Counted from the stretch's first letter, positions 1-12,600 are shown. The stretch: 64,000 nt of DNA from Marchantia polymorpha subsp. ruderalis (GCA_037833965.1 AP031352.1:7048501-7112500); one strand, 5' to 3'. Numbers and translations: made by a program. The notes: generated by a model not told the origin, from the letters alone.

Positions 1-638
1 AATTGCGAGCTTGACATGTGGATCGTTACAGATCCCCATGAGAGAACTGTTGGTGTTACGGCCATTAGTCCGGGGAGTGGAAGCCACGCCGCTGGTCCGC
101 TAAACCTTCTGATCCGATCGTCCAAGGCTTTGCAAGTTGTTTCATGGGGGTTGGAATCACTCTGAGCTGAGCATTTCGCTGTAGGGGCGTTGCAGACATG
201 GATGGCATGGATCGAGCTCGTGCGCAGAGTGGGACATGATCGCCTCCACTTTGCAAAGATTCTATCGAGCCCGGCACCTTCGGATGAAGCTAGCCGGCCG
301 CCTCTAGCTGGAGAGCCAAACTGATGCGGCACCAGTTGTAAAGCCTCGGCGACTTACGTCTCCAGTTGGTGGAGGAAGCTGGTCGCTTCCAACTCGAGTC
401 CAGCAAAATCAGTGACACCCATCGAAGCAGGTCTGAAAGACACGGGCCCACATAAGCAGTAAGAAACGCCATTGAATCTTCTCTGCGCAGTCATGGCATG
501 AAGCAATATCGCCACTCTTAGGGCCTGTGGATCGAATACTCGCATGGCCTGCAGGGGCGGATTCGGGTCTACGGATTTATTGCTCACCTCCATGAACGAA
601 CTGTTTCCTCTCGTGGCTTCCCTCATCTCCACTGCCAT
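1..638 (-). pseudogene. Unrecognised open frame broken by one stop, runs off the left edge
   Basis: On the minus strand an ATG at 638 opens a 94-codon frame that ends at a TAA (354-356). The same frame then stays open for about 117 more codons to the window edge, with residues such as IFAKWRRSCPTLRTSS. The TAA sits inside a good donor (GTAAGT, cut after 358), so this is either a first exon with a coincidentally open intron or a coding sequence carrying one nonsense change. Base composition is gene-like (about half GC) and changes abruptly to AT-rich sequence at about 660. I recognise no domain. The ATG follows further in-frame sense codons, so the true start is uncertain. A transposon-derived or decayed gene fragment is equally possible. 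Confidence 0.3.
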
Positions 639-660
639 ACCACCCGATAATAAGTACCAA

Positions 661-2600
661 AAATCTCAAGTTTCATATATATTGAAGAAAAAATCCATCA
701 ATGAAGATAGTTGAAAATAAGATTGAAAATGATTAAAATTTATTGATACAAGGCAAAAAATCTTTAAAATAATAATTTTTGTACAATACAAATCAATAAA
801 TAATGTGCTACACAAGATCATGCATAAAAAAATGAATATTAATCATAGTCTACTTCTATATAATCATAAAATTGAAATAACAAATATATTTGTAAGAAAT
901 GAAATATAAATTGACTCAATTATTTTTGAATGTAAAGTGAAAAATGAAACATGACGGTATAAATGCATTGATTATAGAAATTTTTTTTTAATAATATTAT
1001 ATCATTCTGATGAATAAGCCTAAGTTTTTTTTAACAAACATAAATATATTGATATTATAGATAGTGAATCATCAGTTGATAAATACCATTTACCATTTAC
1101 CATTTAAAATAAATAAACTTGACAATTAATTGCACTTTCATAGTTTCACTTTTGGTTTTGTACATAAGTTATAAATCCTAAAAATCTAATGAATGATAAA
1201 ATTATTTTAATCTTAAATTGAGATCGTTAAACTGCAATTTTGTTAAAGAAATTATGAATTATAAAAATTTGATCGATATATGAATATGTTGCAATAATTT
1301 TTGTAACTAAAAATAAGTTTAATATTATGACAAAAAAAATAAAATTTTGATAAGTAACTAATTTAATATTTTCAATAAAAAATATTAATTTATATATTCA
1401 TAAATTTTTTATGATGTGAATAAACTTCTAGTCAATGAAATGCAAGTTGCAATGAGTTTATGAAATCATTTGTATGTTTGCTTACTATTTTTGATGTAAA
1501 AAATATTAAATATTAAAACATAAAACATAATAATAAAAAATAATAACAAAGGTATGATTTAACATGTTAGTTTGAAAAGAAGTTTATGAACTTTTAGATA
1601 GTACATTTTAAATTTTAATCAATTCAATATGGTGTTAATGAAAATATAACAAAAGATGTGATTAATATCAAATTGAAAAAAAATTTGGGCTTGATGTTTT
1701 TGTTGTGTGACTTTACAAGAAAAACAACAAGAACATGAAAATCACAAGCATACACATTGAAATGCCAACATTTCAACATGATGATAATCAAATAAATAGT
1801 TAGTCAATGTGAGTTACATTACGGAATTTGAAAAAGCTTTGGTAGTAAAATACTAGGTGTTTATAGAAATATTTTGCTAGCACTCCTGTATGATAACAAC
1901 ATAATCCAAATTCTAACTAGTAATAAAACTAATCTAAGTTGAAAATATACATGGATTAATTACTAACAATATTTCCTTTAATTCAAGTTGTGAGTTTGTA
2001 TACTCCATCATCTATATAGTTATTTTGCAATAACTTTAAGGAAAAAACCTGATATAGACATCTACTTAAATTAAAGCTAATTGAAACGAAGTTGTAGTTA
2101 AAATTTTTCGCAATGTTTACTTGTGCTCCTCATGTGAAACTTGCATACTAATATATATTGTGCTACTTTGTAAAACAATATTTTTTAAAGATTGATAAAA
2201 GAAATAACTTTGGTCGTCGCATCATCTAGATTGAATTTAACATCAATAATGATTGATTCAATCATTTGAACAAAAATTAAATTTGTGATAAAATGATATA
2301 TGATGTTTTTTTATTGTTGTTTATCATTTGATTTACATTAAGATTATACGAAGATTCATAACCTCATATTTCAAAGATAAATCTATACATTATAAAACCT
2401 ACATTGTTGTTTTTGCTGTGGCAATATATTTAGCTTATGTTAACTACACACTTTTACAAAATAGATTCAAACTAATGCATCCATCATCAAGTGTCAACAC
2501 ATATCTAATTATAGATATATTTTTGTAATCTTGTTCAAATAGGTATCATCATAAATTAGCAAGGATTTGTGATTGTTTAATTAAGTTATCAAACAAAAAC
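661..2600. other. AT-rich, CpG-poor intergenic stretch without a gene
   Basis: Very AT-rich sequence with frequent stops in all frames and hardly any CG dinucleotides. I see no gene and no clear element ends. The only open frame of any length (2328-2528, +) has low-complexity, Ile/Tyr-rich composition expected by chance in such DNA. It is probably the oldest part of the decayed transposon cluster that follows. Confidence 0.6.
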
Positions 2601-3129
2601 TTAATTCTTTCAATTTAGTAATCATTTGATGGCTTCTCAATGCACATTTTCTATATATGACATATGCTTGTTCATCTTGTCCATAGCTAAAACAGTATCA
2701 TGTGTTGTGCAAACCATCAAATACATGATGTTGCTCAGAACTTTGTCATATGATATTAATAATATATTTTTTTACTTAATGAAAACTATTGAACATTGAA
2801 TTGTGAAAAGTTTGAAATGTGTGGCAAAAGTGATCAATATTATTTTTCAATCCATAATATTAAATTTGTCAAGCGTAATTAAATGTAGTTGTCTTGATTC
2901 AATCATAGATTTTTTTCCAAACTTATTATAAACATTCAATTTCAATATACTCTTAGACTTATTCAAATTTCTCATTTTAAATCTAAAATTTAGATGGTTC
3001 TTGCACGAATCAATGACAAATTGATTTTATGCCAAAATGAACATGTCATCCAAGTTAAAAATTAGAATAATGAAATTTTAATTTTCATTATCCACTTTTT
3101 TCAAAAAAAATTGATAATAACATTTAGGT

Positions 3130-3640
3130 GATACATGTATATATTCATGGATCACACACAGTTTGTGAAAATTTTTGTGCTTTCATGAATTCATTTAACA
3201 TTGTGTACAATTGTCAAAGAACTTGTTTCAATCCATACAATGATTTCAATTATCTACAAATCAACTTATCTTCATCTTTATTATGAAAATCAACTAGTAG
3301 TCTCATGTAGATTTTCTATTTCAATACCTATATAAAAATGTTATAACTACATCATTTTGATCCATAATCATACTAAATATTGCAGCAAAAAATGCATGTA
3401 TCTGTTGAATTGTACTATATTTTGTTACAAGTGAAAGAATTATATTGTAGTCTATAGTTTTCCTTATGTGAAAACTTTAACCACCATAATTTCTTTGAAG
3501 ATTTTAACCTTATCATTTAATGGATCATAACTTTATGAATTTGTATATCAGCTTGCTATTAATCAATGCTTGATTTTTTAAAGCTTCATCAATTTTCATG
3601 TCTTGTTAAATGATTAACAACTAACAGTGATAATAGATAC
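3130..3640 (-). mobile_element. Decayed Ty1/copia retrotransposon, reverse-transcriptase part
   Basis: Read on the minus strand with a few frame changes and stops, this stretch keeps the order of the copia reverse-transcriptase N-terminal half: a DEAL-like start (MKIDEALKNQ), then DPLNDKVKIFKEIMVVKVF (consensus DPxxxVxRYKARLVVKGF), then a DYN..L.LVTKYSTIQ segment (consensus DYxETFSPVAKYxTIR), then MDQNDVVITFLY (consensus IHQMDVVTAFLHG), then IKMKIS-FVDN-NHCMD-NK matching the KLVCRLKKSLYGLKQSPRQW region. Many stops show that it is dead. Changes are mostly G to A and C to T, as expected from deamination of methylated DNA. Flanking AT-rich DNA down to about 2600 may be the rest of the same element, but I could not place RNase H, integrase or LTRs. 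Confidence 0.75.
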
Positions 3641-3733
3641 ATGGAAATGTTTCATTCAAGTTTATTCATAAAAATCTGAGCTTTCCTATGGAAAGAATTT
3701 TTTTTCCAAGATCAAAATAATGTCATTATCATA

Positions 3734-3766
3734 CATGAGATTGATTTTTTTCAAATCAATCTCATG
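3734..3766. repeat. Perfect 14-bp inverted repeat, 5-nt spacer
   Basis: Arms CATGAGATTGATTT (3734-3747) and its exact reverse complement (3753-3766) enclose TTTTC. It lies in AT-rich DNA between the copia and Tigger remnants. Confidence 0.85.
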
Positions 3767-4149
3767 ATTTAAAAAATAATTATATATATTAATTCATAGT
3801 CCAAACTTCATAAATTTATTAATTTGACTTGATGATTTTTTGATAATAAAGAATTCTAGTTATCTTTATCGCATGGTGTAATTATTTGAAACTCACCTTA
3901 TGTAATCTGCCACTCCATTTGTTAAATAATTTTTGTTACTTTACTAGATCTTCTTCGCATGTCATATCATTTAATACATAATGATCAATCTTCCCTTCAA
4001 CATCATCACTCAATAAAAATTTGTTCTTGTAAGTATAATATACACTCGCTTAAGTCAGCACTCATATAAATCTGCATGCCGCCTAAGTCCGCATTTTTCA
4101 GACAAAATTTAAGGATTAAAGTTTTTGAGCTTTATTGTTAGTTTAACTC

Positions 4150-5230
4150 AAACATAGTCTAATGGCAATTTCAACTTGTTTGTTGTTGATGATGAACCAT
4201 TCGTGCTATGTAACGCGACAAAGTATAAAAAGAGCCCCTTAGCCGGATTAATTTGTTCCAATGACAGATAAGATAAGAGTAACATCTCAACTTGCTCATT
4301 TCAACCTCAAGCTTGATAACACTTATCATTGTGTGAGAAATCACATCACGCTGATCCATATCATGATTGCTGTAGCCAGGTTCAGATTCATACACCTCGT
4401 ATTCAACAATTTAATCCAAAACAACAACATTCAAATCGTTTTTAACTTTTTCAAGCATATTTTCCTAGTACATTTGCGAATCATCGTTGTTACCAAGCTT
4501 TCAAACATTTCTCAATTTCTCTCCTAACACAGGTTTTTTCCTCATCAATTACTAATTGAATGTTGAAACATCAATACAAGCAATACATCCATATAAAAAT
4601 AAGTAATGGATCAAGTGTATACTGCAATGCTAGTAGACTATTTTTTCTTTCCAATCATTGTGATCAAAACTCAATTTGTTTCACTAGCGTTGCAACACAC
4701 CATCAATATCACACTTCTTATTGTTTTTTGCCCCCAACAGTGGACAAGTTTTCATGAGCCATAAGCACAGTGTATGGTGGAACAACTCGGAAGAACAATC
4801 GAGCTTCGTCTATGTTGTAAACGCATTCAAGATCATGTTATTCAATCAGAGGAGACAAGACTTCCAAAGCTTTCAACGTCTTAATTTATTTTTGTCAACC
4901 TCGCCAACTTTTCTAAACAAATATACGCCGTTTAATTGTGTCGATATCGATATCTTGCAAAGCAACCGCACTATGTCCTAAATTTATCACAAGCAATTTC
5001 CATTACGGTCTCAATGTGTTTTGCTTTGTGGCAAATAATATTGGGAAGCAAAACAAGCCAAGCTTTGCATATTACATCAATCCATTCAAGAAGCTTGTTC
5101 TCAACATGAGGAAACATTGACCGAGAAGCACGGAATATTTACTCTTGAGTGACTTGATTTACACTCTTTAACAAATTTCATCTTTGCTACACTTTATCTT
5201 TGGAATAACTTTTTCATCAACACATAACTT
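4150..5230 (-). mobile_element. Decayed Tigger/pogo-type (Tc1/mariner superfamily) transposase
   Basis: Minus-strand reading with several stops and frame changes. At about 5120-4975 a segment SRSMFPHVENKLLEWIDVIC...AKHIETVMEIACDKF matches the CENP-B/Tc5-type helix-turn-helix pattern (P.VE..L..W ... A). At about 4880-4720 follow LKALEVLSPLIE, VYNIDEARLFFRVVPPYTV and MAHENLSTVGGKK, matching the Tigger block YNMDETGLFYRLLP...GKK that carries the first catalytic Asp of the DDE domain. At about 4590-4550 comes a degraded W/CIACIDVSTFN segment where these transposases read AWMDVxTF. The second DDE aspartate region (LLLMDNAPGH) could not be recovered. The copy is inactive. A terminal-repeat-like stretch at about 4045-4090 (CTCGCTTAAGTC...CCTAAGTCCGC) could be one end, but I found no matching partner. 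Confidence 0.7.
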
Positions 5231-6670
5231 TTGATCTATGCTACGCATGGATAGCGGTTTTGATACTCTAATAAATTGATGATTTCCATAAGATAACGTT
5301 CATTAAAACTTTGATCTTTGCACTTACGGTGAGAAGTTAGCTGGTGTTCATTGTACGAAATGAACTAATCAGAACTTCCTTCATGCCTTAAATACTATTT
5401 ATTATATGGAGAAGCCCATAATATTAACGAAGTCTTCATTCCAAATAAGACCACACTAACCTTCAGAGATCAAAAGGCGTACTCAACCGTAACCGAATGT
5501 ATACGGTAGGTGAAATCTAAAACATCTCACACTATTTGAACGGTTTGGATTGGATTCATGGAAATTATCACAAGAATATAATATCCAACTTGTTTACACT
5601 AAACCAAGTTTGATCGTATTACATACATTAGTGTCTTAGTCATGTATTCTAAAAGTATCTTAACCATACAAGTGATGGATGCAGACATTATTTTGTGAAC
5701 AAAAGCGGTTGAGAGCATTCTCTAAACCGCATTCAGCCAATCACGAAACGTCAATAGTTTTCGATCCACAAGGATGTGAGTAGCATGTATATTTTGCCAG
5801 CGAATTCTCCAATGAAGTTGGGGGTCCTATGCGGTGGTGGCAACCGGGTCTCAGTTCAGCCAGCTCCAGATATGTTATCTGCAAGTGTGGATGTACGGCA
5901 TCTCATACTAGCAAAGCGGAATTTCCGACCGGATGGAACAAACTCCCGAGCCTCGTTCCATCAGCCCATTCCGTGACATGAAATGCTCAGAAGGACAGAC
6001 AGAAATGCATGACTCTCATCACGGCACAACTTCATATGCTGTTACTGTCGGAAGACTTCGTGGCCACTTACTGAGGAAACAGGAAAAGGTAAGGACTTCT
6101 TAAGCTGTTTATAGCCATGGCATGCCATACTCTCAGAGTCAACATCCCAGGAAATATCCAAAATGGTCCAAAATCGACCATCCTCACATTGTTGTTTCCA
6201 AAGTGCGACGAGTCGGTGACTGCTGATTAGCATGAAACTTTACTATTTCCATTAATTCCTCACATCGTTTTATAGAAGATCATACAAAGAAAATCCACAG
6301 TGCGATCACTTCATTGCTGAAGGCTTTCAACAGAGTAGGACACCGGAGGAGTGTAAACGTTGTCTTCTGATCCTACTCTATAATACTTTTCTCTCCATCT
6401 TCCAGTCGAATTGAAATTGCATACAGAAAGCAAGCTCCTCCTCCAACCAACACATGTTCACTCTGTACATCGTACTAAAGGTAAGGTCCCATAATATGTG
6501 ATAGATCACGAAGACGTGTGACCCATGGATCAGTGGATGAGTGAGGATATGATAAACTCTGGGTTTCCTATGTCCTTCTAAGCACCGAGGCTGGATGAAC
6601 TACTCTAAAATCCGTGCGACTCCAATAGAACTTCAGTTGTAAGTAAAGGGCATCCGACGTCATTGACTTT
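5231..6670. other. Intergenic, downstream of PNG1
   Basis: Mixed composition and no recognisable gene. Open frames of 60-66 codons at 5776-5976 (+) and 6042-6233 (-) have no recognisable motifs. Sequence just below 6670 should contain the PNG1 3' UTR and poly(A) site, which I could not place exactly. Confidence 0.5.
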
Positions 6671-9600
6671 TCAAGGCTTCAAAGCTATGAAATCAATGCA
6701 TGCGATCTGCAACCGATTTTGTTTACTAGAGTCCTTCACTGCGGTAACTCGTAGTCTGCAAGATCAGCCAAGTCAATCCAACGCCAACACAGCACTGACA
6801 AACACAGGGGACAAATAAACTCTGCTGTCGTTCCAGTCAAAACATGGATCTCAGGTATAAAAGTTGGTGAGATCTTACGAACCTGAAAGAGTTACAGAGA
6901 AAATGATTTTGTGGGAGGATCTCAAATGTTTTACTGAGAAAGCGCTCCTCAAAAATTTGACCTTGTTGTGAATTGAGTTCCTTCCACGATATTCCATTGT
7001 CGTTGCTCCCTTCCAATACCCTGAAGTTACAAGTGATGCCTTGTTAACAATGGAAAACTGCAAAAAACATCTCAACATTCTTCTGCACATTTGCTCACGG
7101 GGAGTTTCTAAAAGTAAAAGTTCAATTTAAAACATAAGAAACATATGAAAGACGAACATACCAGTCATAAGGGTCTCTTTCCGGACAATCATCGGCTGAT
7201 GTGATTTCGTATGCAGCAAGTGTATGAGACATTTGTTTCGGCAGATGATATATTATCCAGGCACCTAGAAATATCACTACATTTGCGTTAAAAACAGTCG
7301 AAGCCATGTTCCAGCGTCCTCCCTAGTAAAATACACTCATCCAGCCCAAGAGGAGTTTTAGAAATTTTACCGCGCACTTCCTACATTCAATGTGTACTGG
7401 ATACGTTTGCAACACGTTCTTGACAATAGCAATTCAGATTGATTCAAGATGCAGTCTTCTTTGCATGAATATAGAACGAGAGAAATTCAAAGTTATACCT
7501 TTCGCTCCTTCTGGTTCCTCCCATTTACTTAACATTAAACCATCAAAGGCCGCAGAAGACTGCATACACAGATGCAGGTCAACTTCATGTATATCCAGGT
7601 GATGCAAGTTCTGAGATATGAAAAAAAAATTCGTAGACATGGTCATATGTAGTGATTACGTGAGAGCTTACAATACCAGCAGGAAGCTCCTCTCCGCTTG
7701 CAACAGCTTCTCCCTTGCACAGTCTGATACCATGCACAAGCCATTTTACGGTTAATTCACTGGGGTGCTCTTTGGTTAACTTATCTAGAAGCGCAAGCGC
7801 AACTGGTAAAGATACTGCAGCGTGTACTGGATTTCCATCTATAGATATCCAGAACAGTCCATCTTCTTTGAGAGTCCATGCAAGACCTAGGGACTTAAGT
7901 AGTAAGGCGATTGTTTCGTCATTAGCATGACCAAGCCATGCTATTTCGACTGCTGAATTTAGTTGAAGTTCACGCGTGCGAAAGGGCTGGGAATGCAGCC
8001 TGAAAAGAAATGCATGCAATGCCTTCAACCCGATCACTACTTTGAAAACTGAGTCCTCGGCTTCAATAATATCTGAACAAAGTGAACCGACTGATTCTTT
8101 GATCAATGTCACATGTTCATCATAACACTTTCGCACAGGACACTCCTTTGTCAAAGGAGCAGGTTGTTGCAGGTTTCCCATTTCCCCACGTAAAGTACGC
8201 CACTCCTCATTACCGCTAAGTCTTCCTGGCAAGCTCTCTACATCTGCAGGTTCTGCTCTAGAAGATCTTGCAATCTCCTCCTCTTCTATCTGATCCAATG
8301 CCATGAGTTCCTCCCACTCGGCAGGAGGCAGATCAGCTCTACATTGCATAGTCAGAAACATAAGAACTTCCTTGACGTTTTCTTCTGTTGTGATAGTTCT
8401 CCTGGTAAGAACCTGAGATCCAAGCCCACACTACCATCGTGAAAAACTACTCTACTGATGAACATAAAGCAATACTTCCAAGTATGTAACAGACTATACA
8501 CTAACACTTCCGAATGGAACAAGGCTATAAATGTAGTAGAACACTACATGATGTAATTACTTCCAAATTGTGTTTACCTCAGGCCATTTTCTGGTGTAAC
8601 GCTGGGTAACGTCATGAACTCCGTTGTATGATAGCGCAATAATATAGTCAATAATTTTCTTCCATCTGTGAAAATGCTGATGTTAATGTTTGTAAACTAG
8701 AAATGGTGAGGTCGTCACACCAAACAAGGATATCAAAAGGAGCGGTATAAAAGATCTCAAGAAGTAGGTCATACCCCTCTTCATATAGCAGTGGCCTGTC
8801 CATAATACCTTCGCATGGGTCTAAATGCACCCACCTGATCACAAACAGGTGAGTGTCAACTTTACCATGATTATGTTTATTAAATTCACATGCATAGTCA
8901 GAAGAGGAGAACGTTGTTCTTACTAGGAAATAAAACAAAACTTACCGTTGAAATAATGTCACATAGCACTCAGTCCAGACATGATCTTGAAACGAGAGTA
9001 CCTGTGTGTATTCAGTACATTCTCAGCACCAACTTCATGTAGGATTCACACATGCGTAGAGGCAAGAGCGATGGAATCTTGTGTCATTCAAGTATATGCA
9101 ATTAGTCCGTGAAGTACTGGAACATTGATCGAACATGTGAATTATGATTACGACTCTTTCAGGCTGACCTCGTGTATTGCGGTACTTCTATTCATGGCCG
9201 AGAAAATGCAACGTCTTGAAAAAGTATCTGAATAAAATTTCCTACTAATCAACACTCACCAGCCTAGATTTGTAGCCAAATGCTCTACAATATAGGGTGA
9301 AGCAATTAGCCCATTCACCACATCGGCCACTTCTCGTCTCTAAGAGCTGTACAATCAAACACTTGAATAGTCATAATCATGATAATGGAACTGTAGTAGC
9401 CTGAAGATCATAAACACTGCAGCGTATCTGAGCCTATCGAGCAGTAATAGTAATATACGTAAAAAGATAGTAATGACGATGAAACTCAACGTCGCAATAT
9501 TTGAAAATATTGCCACTTTGATAACTGTGGAAGTACCTTTCTGGGATCATTGTATCTTGGAAAGCGAGTATCTTTGTAGCAACTTGGACATCTGCATAAC

Positions 9601-10925
9601 AACCATCCTCGTGTTTGAGCACAAAAATCATCCATAAGCAGAAGCCAAAGTCAGCTATAGGGAGACTGATTAATTATGTGTCAGAAAATTATAAGCATTC
9701 CTGATCCCAATTGCAGAGTTTACTTCCACAGACCGGGGTAAAACTAGCAATATATCAGCGCACACATAGCTAAAAAACAACTCTCGATGCATTCAGTATG
9801 AAGCCCTATATGTCCTACTATTAACTTGTTTCCCAGCAGATCCTAAGAATCTGCACTAGCTCTAGAAAGAAACAGTTTTTACCTGAAGAGCTCCACCTTG
9901 TCACACATATATCGACTCTCCTCAGCATTTGGGACGGTGCCTCCAGTTCCAATCGTGGGAGACCCGCAGTTTGAGCACTCTGGTTGATTGACCCATCTAC
10001 AATTCGAGAAGGAGCAATCTTAGAAAGATCTACGCTTGAAAGAATTTTCTACATTGGTGATGATTCAAGAGTTCGTATCGGAGAGGATGTGTATCTACGT
10101 ATCTCCATGATCATGTGACTGGCTGTAAAAATTGTCAAGAATAATGATGGGCATAAATTTATCATTACTGTCTCGACTCAAGGTTCCGAAAGTGTCACGG
10201 CATCCACCGATCACAAGAAAATTGTGCGAATAATCTGGAATAACAAGTCTCGAACAAATCTCCGCAACGACGAGATTCAACGACCAACAAATTCTCGTAC
10301 CTGAAAGATTTCTTGAACCACAATAATAGTTGGTACAGGAATGCATGTTCGATCTCGTCCTTGGTAGGTGTAAACTTACCCTCCTGCAGATCAAACATGA
10401 GGTAAAACATTGAAAGTTGAGACGAGGTAGAGATATAATCCTGAATGTGACGATAGTTCTCAAAAAAAAAACAGGCACGGTGATAATGATCTACGAACAA
10501 AACCCGAAAATATAACCTTTGCCAGGTCTTCTGAGCAAGCTACAAAGGACAAACTCAAACCAGCAGAGGAGATGAATGCGCTTGCTTAATGAACTCTACC
10601 TTGGCTAATGATATCAGAGCCTTTTCGTCAAGCGCATCGCGATTGACCGTCCTCCTGGCAGCTTCTTGAGCATCAGGGTCTTCATACTGCAGAGTTCAAC
10701 AATAAAATACAGGATACTGGATTAAAGTTCATGCATGAAGGTTGCATTCCTTCGAAAGGGGAGAAATATTTGCACCCTAGATTTCCATACGCAGCATCAA
10801 GTGTCCGAAACCCCTCTGGAATCTACGCTTCTTATGCTTCTCAATTCTGACATAACACTTTGCGAATGAACTGCCAATACATTCATGACAAACTTGACGA
10901 CGTCCGCTGGGACTTCTTCAATCAC
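6671..10925 (-). CDS. PNG1: Cytosolic peptide:N-glycanase (PNGase), N-terminus unresolved
   Basis: Removes N-linked glycans from misfolded glycoproteins exported from the ER, before proteasomal breakdown. Exons: 10881-10925 (tentative), 10600-10686, 10301-10383, 9883-9996, 9537-9591, 9260-9346, 8946-9001, 8775-8834, 8578-8665, 7672-8412, 7499-7559, 7162-7264, 6883-7020, 6671-6755. All have GT-AG borders and matching phases; the stop is at 6671-6673. Key residues: zinc cysteines in [11 protein letters not shown] and [17 protein letters not shown]; transglutaminase-like catalytic triad Cys in [11 protein letters not shown], His in QDHVWTECY, Asp in HLDPCEG. The long exon (7672-8412) gives the plant-specific middle part with [11 protein letters not shown]. 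The last exons form a galactose-binding/discoidin-like domain ([38 protein letters not shown]). About 600 residues are recovered. Plant PNG1 is near 720, so roughly 110-120 N-terminal residues are missing. The exon ending VVKFVMN fits just before [12 protein letters not shown], but its acceptor is poor and all three frames are closed upstream. Confidence 0.9.
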
Positions 10926-11194
10926 CTCGACTCAATCCTCTTCGATTCTTCATCTCAATCAAACGAGGCTTTCAAATCTCGATCACTAGACTACAGCAAG
11001 TTCCTCGAATGCAGTGAGCTTGGGTCGAACTGCTCTTGGTTCCTCTGCCAGACTGCTCGTACGGGCGACAATTCAGTCTAGCTGGATCTCAAGTCAAATG
11101 CACGCATCCTGTAATTCTACTTTCAAAGCTTCGATCATGCTATCGAATTCGTGTACGAATCCGAAAACATTACGACAGAAAATTGAGCACGCTC

Positions 11195-11214
11195 CTTGCT
11201 TGCTTGCTTGCTTG
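11195..11214. repeat. Microsatellite (CTTG)5
   Basis: Five perfect tandem copies of CTTG in the region upstream of PNG1. Confidence 0.9.
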
Positions 11215-12031
11215 CGAGTTCGGCCGTGCGACGTTCAGGGCCGACTCCGTGGCTTCCTCGCGTTGATTTACATCACAAAAAGCTGGCACTCAAAACTGGG
11301 GCATGGGCAGATTTCCAATTCTCACATTTGCGAGCACATGCTACACGAGTGGCGAATCCTTCATGGTCACATACTCAAACTCTCGACAAAAATCGACCGA
11401 CCGACCGGAAATTCCAACAATCCGCAGGCACGTACCAGCATACATTGTTGAAGACTAGGCTGAACTCTGCTCAGGAAAATCTGCCGTCCACGTTCCATTT
11501 GAACCCGGGACCCCAAAGAACTAGGAAGTAAAGGCTTAGGCTTAAGCTTCTGCGAGCGTTTAGAGCGAGAAATTCACGTTCCCAAGGCTCATACCGTCAA
11601 GCATCGGACGCTGTATTTTTGCACTTTACTTAGAAAATTCTCCCTGCCGACATCTTCCATAATTCGGCAATCGTCTTGGTGGGTGCGGCTCAGAGGCAAG
11701 CAGCTGCTGGACGCTCCTTCACCTCGGGCTTCAGTCTGCCGACATCGACGAGGACGTCTCCTGCCTGCCGGCGAGTCCACAGGGAAGTACTCGTCACACC
11801 AGCTCCTGCCAACCCGCGAATTGCCTGCGCGCTCCGATCTTATGGGGCGGGCGACTCCATCGGCCGCTCCCTGCCTCCCTGCCTCCCTCGTTCCTCTCGT
11901 TCCAGGCTCCGAGAACTGTTGAGTCACGGCAGCCACCAGCTTTCACTCCCACATTTGATGATCCGGGCCCATCGAGGATCTTTTCAACAGGACTCGCCCT
12001 CGTCAAGGATCTCGAGAGCTTTTCGTGCTGA

Positions 12032-12057
12032 CTTCTTCGGTGCTCGTACCGAAGAAG
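12032..12057. repeat. Perfect 10-bp inverted repeat, 6-nt spacer
   Basis: CTTCTTCGGT (12032-12041) and ACCGAAGAAG (12048-12057) around GCTCGT, in the GC-rich island upstream of PNG1. Confidence 0.8.
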
Positions 12058-12600
12058 CGGGATGCATCCTGCGCACAGAGTTCTACTCCGCGCAACTTTT
12101 ACTTTTCCTGCAATTAATTTAACCCCGGTCGTACTCCATCTCCACGTTCATCCGATGCTTCGGCTCCGGATTTCATTGGTTAGCCCGAGCTTTCACAGTG
12201 TTACGCTTCTAAGCTAATCATTCTTTGAAATTTAATTCCTTGTGCACAGGTTCAGATGGAACGATCAGGTCCCACAATTCGCTCCTCCCGATCTCAGATC
12301 TCACCCAAAAGATGCGTCTGTGCAGCTCCGCAGCTTGACAGATGCTGTTCATCAAAGGCCCCGACCTTTTCCGCCACTCATCTCCTCCACAAGAAACATG
12401 GATGCCCTGCATGTGCTCCGTCCGTTGACCTTGTCCGCCATCGGTTTGACGTTTGGTTGCAAGATCGTCCGACAATCTCCTTTCGGTGCTTCCTGCTGGG
12501 TGCAGATGCATTGTAATGGGTGCAGTTGTAATTTGTAGACATTGAGAGTGTATACAAATTCCTCGGCATCCTGATTGGGTCTGGCAGTTTGCACTTTGTA

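Larger units (their letters stand above)
10926..12600 (-). promoter_or_regulatory. Upstream region of PNG1 with GC-rich, CT-tract island
   Basis: From about 11550 to 12550 the sequence becomes GC-rich with C/T tracts (for example repeated CTCCCTGCCTC near 11870-11890), the same style as the regions upstream of the other genes. It probably holds the promoter and 5' UTR of PNG1. A possible first coding exon lies at 11595-11660 (-): ATG, then MEDVGRENFLSKVQKYSVRC, ending in LT before a good donor GTATGA. I cannot connect it to the PNG1 exons, so it is only a candidate. The many overlapping open frames here on both strands are those expected of GC-rich DNA. Confidence 0.45.

Noticed and set aside
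4045-4090. Terminal inverted repeat of the Tigger-type element
   Set aside because: One end-like sequence with repeated TTAAGTC-type words is visible, but no reverse-complement partner was found near 5.2-5.6 kb, so element ends are not claimed.
10514-10549. Possible small PNG1 exon reading [12 protein letters not shown] between AG and GT
   Set aside because: Known PNG1 proteins run directly from SLAK to EGKF, and the flanking exons join in phase without it; inclusion would insert residues not seen in the family.
10860-11081. 73-codon plus-strand frame near the PNG1 5' end
   Set aside because: Antisense to the tentative PNG1 exon, no motif, and no continuation by splicing.
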